A DNA stretch of 64,000 bases from the NCBI GenBank assembly GCA_026122225.1, contig JANEZZ010002665.1:62001-126000 (forward strand). Reading direction: 5' to 3'. The notes beneath the pieces are model-generated. The model ran no database searches. It had not been told where the DNA came from and saw only the letters and a list, made by a program, of their open reading frames with translations. The position numbers were made by a program, and so were the translations under genes. This stretch comes from Heloderma charlesbogerti. Its lineage: Eukaryota; Chordata; Lepidosauria; Squamata; Helodermatidae. Shown piece by piece: positions 43,339-53,065 of the stretch. Every line of letters starts with the position of its first letter. Positions within the stretch are counted from its first letter, which is position 1.

Positions 43339-43457
43339 GGGTGTTTGGGTCCTATGCATGTTTAGACAAAAAAAAAAAGGCCTACAGCTCCCAGCATGCC
43401 CCTACCAGCTGTGCTGGGTGGTCAGGTTTCTATCTAAACATGCATAGGATTGCACCC
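43339..43457. mobile_element. Palindrome B copy with TAA flanks
   Basis: Left GGGTGTTTGGGTCCTATGCA, right GCATAGGATTGCACCC; TAA at 43336-43338 and 43458-43460. The left arm holds CTACAGCTCCCAGCATGC, a close match to the ZNF143 consensus. Confidence 0.85.
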
Positions 43458-43589
43458 TAAGAATATTAGAAGCTGTCCACCTGACTGAGGCCAAATGTCC
43501 ATTTAGCCCTGTGTTCCTGTCTCTAACATTGGTCAGCCAGCTACTTCTGGAAAAACCACCAGCGATAATTAAAGGAAAGAGCCCTCTGC

Positions 43590-43627
43590 CAGAATACCAG
43601 ATGCCCTCCCCAGCATCTGGTATTCTG
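43590..43627. repeat. Perfect hairpin, 15-bp stem
   Basis: CAGAATACCAGATGC, 8-nt loop, GCATCTGGTATTCTG. No mismatch. Confidence 0.95.
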
Positions 43628-44974
43628 AGGTAGGTTGCTTCTAGGCGTGGGGGTTCCATTGCCTGCCCAGTCTGCGTTGCTACCTGCTTTGTTCCCTAGC
43701 TCTGCACCGCTCGCCCCATTCACATCTTTCAGACTCAGGTATTCTTTGGCCTCCTAGTGGTCGAATGTGGGAGCAACAACATGCATTGCCCAGGGAAATG
43801 AGCTGCAAGTGGAAACCTTGACTGTTCGAAAACAAACATACATTTCCAAGGAGATCCTCTCATGGGATCAGAGTCTGAGACGAGAAGCACAGAAACACAC
43901 TGAAAATGAAGCCTCGTCCTTGCCCTGGATATCCATGAGCACCTCAAAGCACAAGCTCAACAAGAGAAGTCAGGAAATTGTTTCTTTCGTTCTTTTGAAA
44001 AATGTAGATGCCACCCTTCTAATGAAAGGGCCCTGAGCCTAACCCGTCATCTGCTCCCCGAAGTCCTTTAACAGGTAAAAATTTAAACAGAGATGCCAGG
44101 AATTGAACCCGGGACCTTCTCCATGCAAAGCAGTAGAAGCTATGGCCCCTTCTCCCAAAAGCTGCCCTGCTTAATTTCTTCATGCTAAGGCATGGGAGCA
44201 GTAAAAAAAAAGGAAAGAACAAAAAGCTGGCAACCCTAGATTCTCTCTAGTCCAATGTCATATTAATTATCCCAACAAAGTTTGAAAGACATTCATTTTC
44301 GTCCCTGAGCGCTGTGGCAGTCATGTTAGGTTTACAGGGCATTCTGTCAGCAGTGCATATTTAATGCTCAAATCCAAGCAGTTTTGTTGCGGCCTCAACT
44401 CAAGCAAGCCTCCCCTTTCACGTCAAGTTCCTTTCACCATGGAAAGAAGCTGTGGCACAGTCTTTGCTCTCCTGTTCCTGGACCACAAACAAATACACAC
44501 CATGAGAGCCAAGGCAGTTACAGTATATACAGTACATTTCTTGGCTTCGCGTCCAGGGATTCCAATGATATTTGAGAACATTCTGTATTTGTTTTTAAAA
44601 AAATAAAAATATACAGAAAGCCATTAAAATGTCCAGAAGGAACAGCCAAAAGCGGCATGAGAAGTTGCAAGCATGCAGATTTTTTTTGAAATGTGGAGCA
44701 TGTAGAGGAAAAGTAAACAGAGGAACGGAAAGTAGCACCCACATGTATGTGAATACCACCCATAATCCCTTGCCGTGTCAAGGCACATAGGAGCCATATT
44801 CATGTTTGCTGTTTTCCATCTTCCTGGCGGGTGACTTGAGGGCACATCTACACTGGGAATCTAAACCAGTTAGACTGAAATCGGTTCAGTCCTCAGAGTT
44901 TCCCTGCAAACGATCCTGGGGGCTTGCTTTGTGATGGTGCTGATAATTATTAATAGCCCACTTGGCGACCAATA
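43628..44974. other. Mostly unique-looking DNA
   Basis: A tRNA-SINE scrap lies reversed at about 44088-44160 (GAATTGAACCCGGGACCTTC). No exon seen. Confidence 0.45.
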
Positions 44975-44998
44975 TTTGTTTGTTTGTTTGTTTGTTTG
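44975..44998 (+). repeat. (TTTG)6 microsatellite
   Basis: Six exact units. Confidence 0.95.
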
Positions 44999-45104
44999 CT
45001 TTAAGCCCTGGTTGAGGCGGGGAGGGATCTTTTTAACTGAGCAAGGGCTGAAGAACCAGTAAATTCACTGCTGGAAGGAGAGACCTGAAAGAGTTCTTTA
45101 ACCT

Positions 45105-45245
45105 CTTCCTCCTCCCCATTTATTTTTTTATTCTATTTTTATCCTGCTTTTCAGACAAACATTGCCTCCCAAAGTGTCTCATATCAGCCACAAAAATTGA
45201 GATGGGCCCTGCCCTCAGGCTCACAGCCTAAAAAGGCAGTCATGC
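45105..45245 (-). mobile_element. L2-like LINE tail, degraded
   Basis: ATTTTTATCCTGCTTTTCAG and GGCCCTGCCCTCAGGCTCAC. Confidence 0.4.
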
Positions 45246-46425
45246 GCTTCAGCAGCTCCGGTCAGTTGTGGCTGACGTGGAAAGCAGAGGCAAAGTTGCC
45301 CTTTGACTGCAGCTCAAAGGAGCAGCTAAGGTAGATAAGGAGAACTCCGCCAAAGCACGGCTCGCCCCTCCCACTGGAGAGGAAATGGTCTGTTTGTTTG
45401 TGTCAGTCATTTCTCTCTTTATCTTCGTATACCGAAATGTACTCCAAGCAACTGACAATAAAACTATGCAAAACAGAAAAGACAAAGTCCCCATGACAGC
45501 GCAAAACAAACGCAAGAGACCTAACAGAACTGCACTAGACCAAAAGGATAATTTTATACAGTGTTTATAAATGAAGCATCTGATGATATGCAAACAATCA
45601 TGCCAATGTCATAACCATATCAGTCTACAGAACCCCGGTATTTTCCCTTTTCGACTGTACATAGTCTTCATCAGGAACTTCTATAGACAATTCTTAAAGT
45701 ACATAACAAACTCTAATAACATACCATTGAAGGATTGTTTTACTTCCTGAACAGATAAAACTTTTCAATGGTGTCAATAAGGTAAAATAGCCAATTATGT
45801 TTATATTTTGAGAGTGAGATAAATTCTGGTTTTCGCCAACTCGCTCTTCCCAAAATCTGTTAGTACTCCAGAAGCCAGTCGCCAAACAAAAGATAAATGC
45901 CACCACAGTGGTAAAAGAAGCAGTTAAAAACCAGGGTTCAAATTATGAGGAGTGTGGAGGGGAGGACTTAATGAAACCCACAAGCCCACCACAAGCTTTT
46001 ACACTGTTCATATATTAGGAGAGAGGATATTCCACCGCAGTGTATTATATGAATAAGAACATTGTAAGAGCCAGCTAAACCACTACTCCGTTGGAACGGA
46101 AGCCTCTTGACTGGGCATCTAAATGCCCCAGGGGAGAGGGCTACCTCAATCTGCCAAGGCAGGGAGATCCAGTGCCTCAGTGCCCACTGTACTTTTCCAC
46201 GTCCTTGCCAACCATACCTCTGACGGTGGCACGATGCAGAGCCTTCTGGAAGACCTCAGTGGATGGGCCGGGATCATTTCCCAGCATTCCTTGGTTAGAA
46301 GCTATGGCAGTTCACTGGGTCTGAAACAAGCTTGAATTGGTGCTTAAAGGAGGTGGGCCCTCAGATAAAAGAGGGTAAAACGAGCTCCCACCTGCCATAT
46401 CCATTTTTAGTGTGATGACACTGCA
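45246..46425. other. Unique-looking DNA
   Basis: Nothing supported; possible site of an untranslated exon but no signal fixes one. Confidence 0.4.
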
Positions 46426-46427
46426 AT

Positions 46428-46482
46428 CCTTAAGTGTGTTTATTCAGAAGTACATTCCACTGAGTTAGCTGCTAGAAATCTG
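46428..46482. mobile_element. MITE D fragment
   Basis: CTGCAATCCTTAAGTGTGTT, TATTCAGAAGTACATTCCAC. Confidence 0.5.
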
Positions 46483-47350
46483 CCCTGCTCTTTGGGTCAT
46501 TGTGAGAGGAGTGAGCACCTCCAAATTAGCCATTTGTCTAAAGGCCGTCTTTTATCAAAGAGCCCCCCAAGGGTGGCATGACCAGCTGGACCCAGGAACG
46601 CACCCTCCAAAAATCGCTTTCTCCTTTGAAAGATGAAGAGCCCGCAGAAAGGATTTCCTCTTTTTTCCTGATGTTGACCTGCTGTTAATTTCCCTGTTTA
46701 CAGCCACAAAAATATCTAGTGCAGCCTCAAGAGTGTCTCTCTGCTCCTGCCCTCCAGGCTGTTTAAGGCAGCGCTGAAATGTAGGATTTTCACTTCTTCC
46801 AGGAAGGGTCATGCGCCTGTCACTTGTCTCCTCTTGGAACCTTTCTCTGCCAAACGGTGTAATACTTGGCCATTCTTCCCTCCCCTCTCTCTTTCCCTCT
46901 CTCTATCTCCCTCCCTTTTTAATTCTAACAACCCAGTGATGTAATTACAGTGAGGAAAACACTAATGCACTCACACTCCCCAGCTGCCCAAGATGGGAGA
47001 TGGCCCACCTCAGTCATGAGCGGTGGATGAAACCCAGCAGCCTCCAGGGAATGTTGCTTAGCAACGCCAAACACATACACAGGAGTAAAATTCTGCAGCA
47101 AGACCTCTGGATTCCCATGTAAGTTTCTGGATGACTAAAATTAGACGGCTCTTTCTTAAATTCCCAGTCATCTTTGGGGCAGCTTGGAGGAGAAATCTCC
47201 CTTTCTTGATGCCAGCTCTAAAAGGTAAAAAAAGAAAGAAAATAAATGTGTTGCCTGCATTGCAAAGGAAGTCTTTGAAAAGGAGAATGATGCTGGAGAT
47301 CGTAGTGAAAAAACAGAAGCAAGAGCACTAGGATACTGTTAGCCACCTCT
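46483..47350. other. Unique-looking DNA with CT-rich run
   Basis: Pyrimidine tract at 46875-46920; otherwise nothing recognised. Confidence 0.4.
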
Positions 47351-47354
47351 TTTC

Positions 47355-47548
47355 ACTGGCCTTTTGGTAGGTCAGTGGCACAGCCCCTGCTTTGAATGCA
47401 GAAGGTCCAGGTTCAGTCCCTGGCATCTGCACGGAGGACTGGGAAACATCCTCTGAGTGAAGCCACTGAAGCTGCCCATCAGTGTAGATAATTCTGGACG
47501 AGATGGACAAGTTGTCTGACTTGGCAGAAGGCAGCTCCCTCTGTTCCT
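47355..47548 (+). mobile_element. tRNA-derived SINE, first unit of a dimer
   Basis: GGTAGGTCAGTGGCACAGCC head, CAGGTTCAGTCCCTGGCATC B box, end AGGCAGCTCCCTCTGTTCC. Confidence 0.82.
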
Positions 47549-47603
47549 TTTGAAATCAGCCCTTTATTTAGAAACATGAGGACTGGAATCTTTATTTTTA
47601 GGG
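47549..47603 (+). repeat. Conserved SINE-dimer linker
   Basis: GAAATCAG, TTTATTTAGAAACATGAGGA and CTGGAATCTTTATTTTTAGG, matching 6699-6754. Confidence 0.75.
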
Positions 47604-47787
47604 CAAGAGCCATAGCTCAGTGGTAGTGCCCCTGCTTTGCATGCAGAAAGTCCCAGGTTCAGTCTCCAGGTAGGGCTGGAAAAACTCCTGCCTGAAACCC
47701 TAAAGAGCCGTTGCTGCCAGCCAGTGTTGACAATACTGGGCTAGATGTAACCAGGGTCTGATGCATGATCAGGCAGCTTCCTATGTT
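47604..47787 (+). mobile_element. tRNA-derived SINE, second unit of a dimer
   Basis: CCATAGCTCAGTGGTAGTGC head, GTTCAGTCTCC B box, CTCCTGCCTGAAACCCTAAA body, CAGGCAGCTTCCTATGTTGA end. Confidence 0.85.
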
Positions 47788-47837
47788 GACCACATATTAG
47801 GGAAGGGTTTCTCAATTTCAGAGGATGCACAAAGAAG

Positions 47838-48005
47838 GAAAGGGTCATAGCTCAGTGGGAGACACCCTGCTTTATGTGCAGAAGGTTCCAAGTTCGATCC
47901 TCGACACCAAGTTCAAAGAGGCTCAGGTACCAGTGATGGGTAGGGCAAACAGTTGGACAAATAGTTTTGACCTGTTATAAGGCAGCTCCATTTATTCCAT
48001 TGCAG
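47838..48005 (+). mobile_element. tRNA-derived SINE, third copy
   Basis: GGTCATAGCTCAGTGGGAGA head, AAGTTCGATCC B box, ATAAGGCAGCTCCATTTATT end. Confidence 0.8.
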
Positions 48006-48360
48006 GAAGATGGAGTGGACAGGAGAAGACCGCAAGGGAATGGGAGGGCAACGGACTCTGGATAGGAAATGGAGATGTGCTTGTGGCCAGAAGACTGCAT
48101 AGGCGTATTTACTGGCAGTAAGAGCTTTAAGTTCCAATGGGCCGGTGTTCTTGGCCCAGCCCTACTCCTTTTGCATCCAGCCCGGCCCACCCCCAGAATG
48201 CAGCCCCCAAGAACTTATCTGAAATAGAATTCAGCCCTCAAGGTGAAAGAGGTTTTGCACCCCTGACATAAACTGAGGAAGGTTGAATCTCACGCATTGA
48301 TTGGAAATAAGCAGCCCAATACAACGGACACCTCAGCCATAACCCAGATCCAGCCTGTAA
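48006..48360. other. Unique-looking DNA
   Basis: No supported feature. Confidence 0.4.
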
Positions 48361-48425
48361 GGATGCAATCCTATGCATGTTTACATAGAAATAAGTCTTA
48401 CAACTCCCAGTATCCAGCCAGCCAC
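48361..48425. mobile_element. Palindrome B, left arm only
   Basis: GATGCAATCCTATGCATGTT and CTTACAACTCCCAGTATCCA. Confidence 0.7.
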
Positions 48426-48689
48426 GCAGGTGAGAGAGGGTGGTGGTGGACACCAGGACTGTGGAGGGGAGGAACCGTGTGTCTTCTCTCCTCCTCTAGT
48501 GGGAGATGTAAAGGTGATGTCCAAAATCCTGATTACAAGGTTGCAACCCTACTACAACCAAATCATAAGGATGCCAGGCCTCTAGGAAGACTGTCACCTC
48601 TGAAACGGTCCTCAAGCAAGTATTCGTGGAGATTTGATTGGCACTGATTTTTTTTCGGCACAAAGTTAAAATCTTTATTTTTGCCCAGA

Positions 48690-48972
48690 TTTTACAAGAC
48701 GGAGCAATGGCCACCAGTTTGGATGACTTTAGAGGGGGATTAGACAAATTTGCGGAGGAGGATATCTATGGCTACCAGTCCTGATGACTATATGCTACCT
48801 CCAGGATCAGAGACAGTATGCTGGGGGACATGACCAGGGGAGTGCTGTTGCACTCATGTTCTCCTTGTGGGCCTTCCACAGGCAGCTAGTTGGCCACTGT
48901 GGGAACACAATGCTGGACTAGATGGACCCTTGGTCTGATCCAGCAAGGCTCTTCTTATATTCTTAATATTTG
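48690..48972 (+). mobile_element. CR1 LINE 3' end
   Basis: GCAATGGCCACCAGTTTGGA, GATGACTATATGCTACCTCC and TGGTCTGATCCAGCAAGGCT. Confidence 0.87.
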
Positions 48973-48974
48973 AA

Positions 48975-49146
48975 TATCATTGTTTGGTTTTGCTGGCTGA
49001 GGAATTGTTGTTTCATTTGCTTCTTAGTGTGCAACTAAGGTTTTCATACTGGATTTGTTGTCTCTTTTTGATATTGTGTGCACTGCCCTAGGGTCCTGTG
49101 GATGAAGGGCGGTGTATACATTTTAAAAATAAAACAAAAGAATAAA
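48975..49146 (+). mobile_element. L2-like LINE tail
   Basis: TTGTGTGCACTGCCCTAGGG and GGGCGGTGTATACATTTTAA with an AAATAAAACAAAAGAATAAA end, 180 bp before the EFCAB5 first coding exon. Confidence 0.6.
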
Positions 49147-49327
49147 TGAATTCAGAGCCACTGTGGAACCTTGTCTCAAGAGTGAAACTGATATGAAAGT
49201 GACATCCTATTCCCACTAACAGTTCAAAAGTGACCTTGGTGGATCTTGATAATGGAGGGGTGAGAGGGAATCCCAAAAGGTTACATCTGCTGGAATCACA
49301 CTGCACTTGCCTCTCTTTTATATGCAG

Positions 49328-49895
49328 AGTGAAACATGGCCGCAGAACCAGAAAAGAATGACAGTGGTCCTGAGAGAAGCACTGTGGCAGTTCTGCCTTC
49401 AGAAACAGAAAAGAAAAACCCAGAGATAGTCGTCCGGCCCTTGTCTCCACGGATGGATGCTCGTTGGAAGGCCATTTTCCATGAGAACGTGCAACCGAGG
49501 GCGTTGAATCTGCAGGAGCTGAGGGTGGAAAAGCTCCATAAAGTCAAGCTGCAAGAAAAGAAGGTGGAAAAGAAGGAGCCTGCAGACGGCCTATCCCGGG
49601 AATGGTTCAATGATGAGTCAATGACCCTAGAAACTCGGGCTTACCTGCTCGATAAACTCCTTCCTACGCTAGTCCCAGGCGTGGAGAAACTGCTACGGGT
49701 AGCGGAAAGAAAGGCAGCCCTGGAAACCACAGAACTCGAGCCCCGTGTACTGGACCCCATCAATTTCCTGGGGGAGTACCTGATGAGGCACAACCCGTCC
49801 TACGAGATCTCAGCAATACCCAATCCCTATGTGCGAGGGATGAAAGCCGTCACAGATGAGCTGAAAACCCAAGTGCCTGAGACGACCATGCACAA
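49328..49895 (+). CDS. EFCAB5: EFCAB5 first coding exon (N-terminus)
   Basis: First coding exon of a gene I identify as EFCAB5 (EF-hand calcium-binding domain protein 5), whose function is poorly known. The acceptor AG is at 49326-49327. The ATG at 49336 has a strong context (A at -3, G at +4), and an in-frame TGA at 49330-49332 excludes extension within the exon. It encodes 186 codons plus two bases (phase 2) and ends at donor GTGAGT. Residues 1-80 are charged and low in complexity. Residues 90-120 (WFNDESMTLETRAYLLDKLL onward) and 140-154 (DPINFLGEYLMRHNP) look conserved and resemble the two helices of a Dpy-30-type docking domain. The EF-hand region lies downstream of the window. Phases of the next four exons agree. 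The identification is from family memory plus the SSH2 neighbour. Confidence 0.85.
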
Positions 49896-50309
49896 GTGAG
49901 TGTGTCCAAGCTACAGGGGGCCCTTTCACGGGATGTAGTCTATGTTTGGAACAAGAGAGGTGGAGCTGGAGGGGTGGATGGGAGCAGAGTGTGGCTTGCA
50001 ACCCTCATCATAACAGCCCACCAGACATCATCTTCTTTAAGAAGGCAACGGGTGAGAGCTTTCATGGGTCAGAGGCGTCCACTGCAGGGTTCATGAGAGG
50101 AGACGTGTCCCAGGGGAGTGACTCATGCAGAAATGGCAGAGGGTGGTGGATAGGGGTTTTTTCTTACCTGCTCTGAAAGTAAAACATGAGAGCGCAACTG
50201 GGCCTGCTGCAACAAAATGTTGCCATATAACCTCCCACACATAGGAGAATACTCCTGTTCAGGGTTCCAGCCAGCCAAGCAACCATGCCGTCCTCTACAG
50301 GGCTGAGAA

Positions 50310-50412
50310 GAAGGTAGACTCCAGATGTTTTGGACTTCAACTCCCAGAAGCCCCCTGCCAGCAGAGCCAATGGTCAGGAATGCTGGGAGTTCAAAACATC
50401 TAGAGATCTACT
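50310..50412. mobile_element. hAT-type MITE A variant (CTTCAACTCCCAGAA type)
   Basis: TCCAGATGTTTTGGACTTCA, then AATGCTGGGAGTTCAAAACA. Confidence 0.7.
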
Positions 50413-50434
50413 TTCTGCCTGCCCCTGCTCTAAT

Positions 50435-50485
50435 TCAGCCTTCCCCAAGCTGGCACCTCCAGATGTGTCGGACTGCAGCTTCCTG
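50435..50485. mobile_element. hAT-type MITE A, left arm
   Basis: TCAGCCTTCCCCAAGCTGGC and CTCCAGATGTGTCGGACTGC. Confidence 0.65.
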
Positions 50486-50592
50486 AGGATTCACCAGAGC
50501 GTGCTGATGCCTTGCTCTTGTTTCTCCTGGGTCTCGTTTTTGGTTCCAGTCCTATTGGCATCAGGGGGCCCTGAGTTTTTTTATTAGGAGAA

Positions 50593-50672
50593 GTGATAAG
50601 AAGAGCCATGCTGGATCAGACCAATAGTCTATCTAGCCCATTATCCTGTTTCCCACAATGGTTGGACAGTCT
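50593..50672 (-). mobile_element. CR1 LINE 3' scrap
   Basis: AAGAGCCATGCTGGATCAGA and CTATCTAGCCCATTATCCTG. Confidence 0.7.
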
Positions 50673-50730
50673 TTTGGAGGCTAAGAGCAAAAACAATGTG
50701 GTTCATTGCATCATGTATCTGAGTGTGTTT

Positions 50731-50915
50731 GCAGGGACGCAGCTCCAGGAGTTTTTGATCAGCAGGGACGCTGATGTCTTCTGCCACCCCCCACCCGCTT
50801 CAGAATTCTCTGTTCCCTCTGAGCTTAGATGCAATCCTCTCAGTAGCTGGGGGGGAGTGAATTTTCCCAGCAACCATATATTGTTCCCTGTTGTAATGCA
50901 AAGTATTTTGTGATT
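50731..50915 (+). repeat. Repeat G, copy without hAT insertion
   Basis: TTGATCAGCAGGGACGCTGA, CTGTTCCCTCTGAGCTTAGA and ATATATTGTTCCCTGTTGTA are shared in order with 52231-52343 plus 53689-53752. Confidence 0.75.
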
Positions 50916-51246
50916 ATTTGTTGTGGAATGGGCAATTTTGAGACCCATTCGCCTTACACAAGACCTGCTCCTGGTGGAGATGAAAACTGCTAGAATGGTT
51001 GGTTGACATGGATCAACACAGCTGCTGGCATTTCTCTCCCTGGGGGACATGGCTATGGGGACTGCCATGGTGAGCGCCTGCACATCAACATTCACCACTA
51101 CTGCACTGTCCATAAGCACTAAAGGTTTGCCCTGACCTGAGTGACAGCATCCCCCAATTTTAATTCAGGGCAAGAGTAGGGAGAGAGTGCACCTCAGCTG
51201 GAAGAAATTTAGAGGGACACTGATCTGTTATCCCTGTGCCTTACAG

Positions 51247-51403
51247 GCTAGCCCAGATGAAGACACTGGTCAAAGAGAAACGGGAGAAACGGGAGGAGAT
51301 GGAGAAGATCAAGGGAAACGTAAAAGATGTGCGCAAGGAGGCTCTGGCCATGCAGTTCAAGGAATGGACGCTGGATGTTTCCAGGCAGATACCACTTGCA
51401 CTG
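51247..51403 (+). CDS. EFCAB5: EFCAB5 coding exon 2
   Basis: Acceptor TTACAG precedes 51247. One base completes the split Lys codon from exon 1, then 52 codons run from LAQMKTLVKEKREKREEMEK to DVSRQIPLAL, ending in phase 0 at donor GTAACA. The first half is a highly charged K/E-rich helix, likely coiled coil. Reading past the donor enters a hAT-type MITE whose left end begins only 18 bp downstream. Confidence 0.88.
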
Positions 51404-51421
51404 GTAACAGAGTGGGGGAAG

Positions 51422-51755
51422 TCCTTTGCAGAACCTCTTTCAGCCTGAGGGCCGCATTCTCTTTTAGAGAACCTCTCGGGGGCTGCATTCTGGTGGCAGG
51501 AGTGGCAAAAAGCAAAAGGGGCCAGGCCAAGAATTAAAAAAAAAACCAACATATTGTAGCATAAAGCTATTGCTACCAGTAGTTAAGCTTTAGGCAAAGC
51601 ATTTCAACCTTTTAGAATGGAGAAAAAGCCTGCACAAAAGCCGAGAATCCACCAAATGATTGGTGGTTGGGGGAAGGGTGCAGCTGTGTGGGGAACCCCT
51701 GAGGGCCAGAATGGAACTCCAGGAAGTTCTGCACCCCTGGTGTAAAGTCCTCTAC
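51422..51755. mobile_element. hAT-type MITE E next to a splice donor
   Basis: Degraded left end TGCAGAACCTC, right end TTCTGCACCCCTG; CAGCCTGAGGGCCGCATTCT and ATTTCAACCTTTTAGAATGG match the other copies. Flanks GGGGGAAG and GTGTAAAG match at only 5 of 8. Confidence 0.75.
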
Positions 51756-51819
51756 ACTCCTGCCTTCTTGTTGGAAGTAAATGAAAAATAGTGCTGGAGG
51801 AGGATTTTGCAGTATTGAG

Positions 51820-51897
51820 CAGCCTTCCCCAACCTGGTGCCCTACAGATGTGTTGGGCTGCAACACCCATCGTTCCCAGCTACTTTGGGGAAGGCTG
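51820..51897. mobile_element. hAT-type MITE A, short copy
   Basis: CAGCCTTCCCCAACCTGGTG to TTTGGGGAAGGCTG. Confidence 0.75.
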
Positions 51898-52119
51898 CAG
51901 TAAGCCAGTTAAGAAGCATCACAGATTGATCTCAAGAAGCCATCTCCATGCCCTGTGTAGGATCAGTCCTTGGATGTTCTGGCTTAGAACGGTTCTACCT
52001 GAAAGAAGTGTGCTTTCCCCAGCCTGACAGATAGCCAGTATCTGCAGTCTTGACGGAGCCTGGATGGGCAAAAGAGGCTTCAGTGGTCCCAGCCTTGAAA
52101 TGGGTTCTTTCATTTGCAG

Positions 52120-52183
52120 ATCCAAAGCGCCCTGAAGTCATTCCTGGAGGTCGTCACTTCAGCGCCCACTGACTCCAAAACAG
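52120..52183 (+). CDS. EFCAB5: EFCAB5 coding exon 3
   Basis: 64-bp exon between acceptor TTTGCAG and donor GTAATA. It starts in phase 0, encodes IQSALKSFLEVVTSAPTDSK and a Thr, and leaves one base (phase 1) that joins exon 4 to make Gly. It is too short to be seen as an ORF; support comes from phase continuity and intact splice borders on both sides. Confidence 0.85.
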
Positions 52184-52230
52184 GTAATAACACATCCAAC
52201 TTACCTTGGTTCCATACAGTGGTGTAGTGG

Positions 52231-52343
52231 AAGCAGGGCTTGCAGGGTCGAAGCCCCAGGACCCTTTGATTAGCAGGGACGATGATGCCCTCAGCCACTC
52301 CATTCCCTCTGACTTTAGCTGCAAACCTCACCATAGCTGGAGG
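52231..52343 (+). repeat. Repeat G, left part (interrupted by hAT)
   Basis: TTGATTAGCAGGGACGATGA and CATTCCCTCTGACTTTAGCT; continues at 53689 with AATATATTGTGAGCAATCCC. Confidence 0.75.
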
Positions 52344-52589
52344 TAGGGATGTACGAAAATCACTTACCTTTTGGGGATTATGCTGATGGTGCGGGGGGAA
52401 GCGTTCTGTCCCTCCCCCCGGAATACTTGCCGGGGGGGTGGCGCTCCGTTCCTCCCCCCCCGGAATCCTGGCCGTCCGACTGTGCTCCACAGTGATTCTG
52501 CAGAGCCGCCGGCCGGTTCCGCCAGCAGCCGGACATCCGGCTGCTGGCTAGCAGGGACGCAAATGCAGGGACGCATTTCCGTTCTGCAG

Positions 52590-52637
52590 TCAGCCGTGAT
52601 AGGCTACGTAAATGTTTATGTAGCCTATCACGGCTGA
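52590..52637. repeat. hAT hairpin 1
   Basis: 48-nt palindrome: AGCCGTGATAGGCTACGTAA folds onto TGTAGCCTATCACGGCT; one arm mismatch (ACGTA/ATGTA). Confidence 0.92.
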
Positions 52638-52703
52638 TTAAAACAAAAACAAAAAAACGCGTGTACGCAAATGGCGGCACCCATGGGCACCACCATTTGC
52701 ATT

Positions 52704-52766
52704 CCTTATTTTGGCACGTCTTAGTCTACGTAAACATTTACGTAAACTAAGACAGCGAAAATAAGG
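52704..52766. repeat. hAT hairpin 2
   Basis: CCTTATTTTGGCACGTCTTA folds onto TAAGACAGCGAAAATAAGG around TACGTAAACATTTACGTA. Confidence 0.9.
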
Positions 52767-52833
52767 GGAACACAAATAGCGTAGCGTCTATAATAGCGTA
52801 ACTCGTACGCGCGTTTGTTTGTTTTTTAATCAT

Positions 52834-52873
52834 CCATGATAGGCTACGTAAACATTTACGTAGCCTATCATGG
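52834..52873. repeat. hAT hairpin 3 (perfect)
   Basis: CCATGATAGGCTACGTAAAC folds onto its exact complement around CATTT. Confidence 0.95.
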
Positions 52874-52893
52874 TGTTTTTTTTTAAATTTAGC

Positions 52894-52931
52894 CGTGATA
52901 GGCTATGTAAATCTTTACGTAGCCTATCACG
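52894..52931. repeat. hAT hairpin 4
   Basis: CGTGATAGGCTATGTAAA with TTTACGTAGCCTATCACG. Confidence 0.92.
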
Positions 52932-53065
52932 TTTTTTTGTTTTTGTTTTTTTTTAAACTTGGAAATGGCGGCGGCGGCGGCAGCCGGTTGGAAGACCAGC
53001 CACCGCCGAACTGCCGCCGGAGCCGGAGCCACTGCCGCCAGGAAGATCCGCCCCAGGTAAGTCCC

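Larger units (their letters stand above)
41386..49327 (+). other. Region between SSH2 start and EFCAB5 first coding exon
   Basis: Holds the right half of the CpG island, four hAT MITE copies, SINEs, an L2 fragment, palindrome B, CR1 and L2 tails, and unique-looking DNA. An untranslated EFCAB5 5' exon must lie here if the island is its promoter, but nothing in the sequence fixes its position. Confidence 0.5.
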
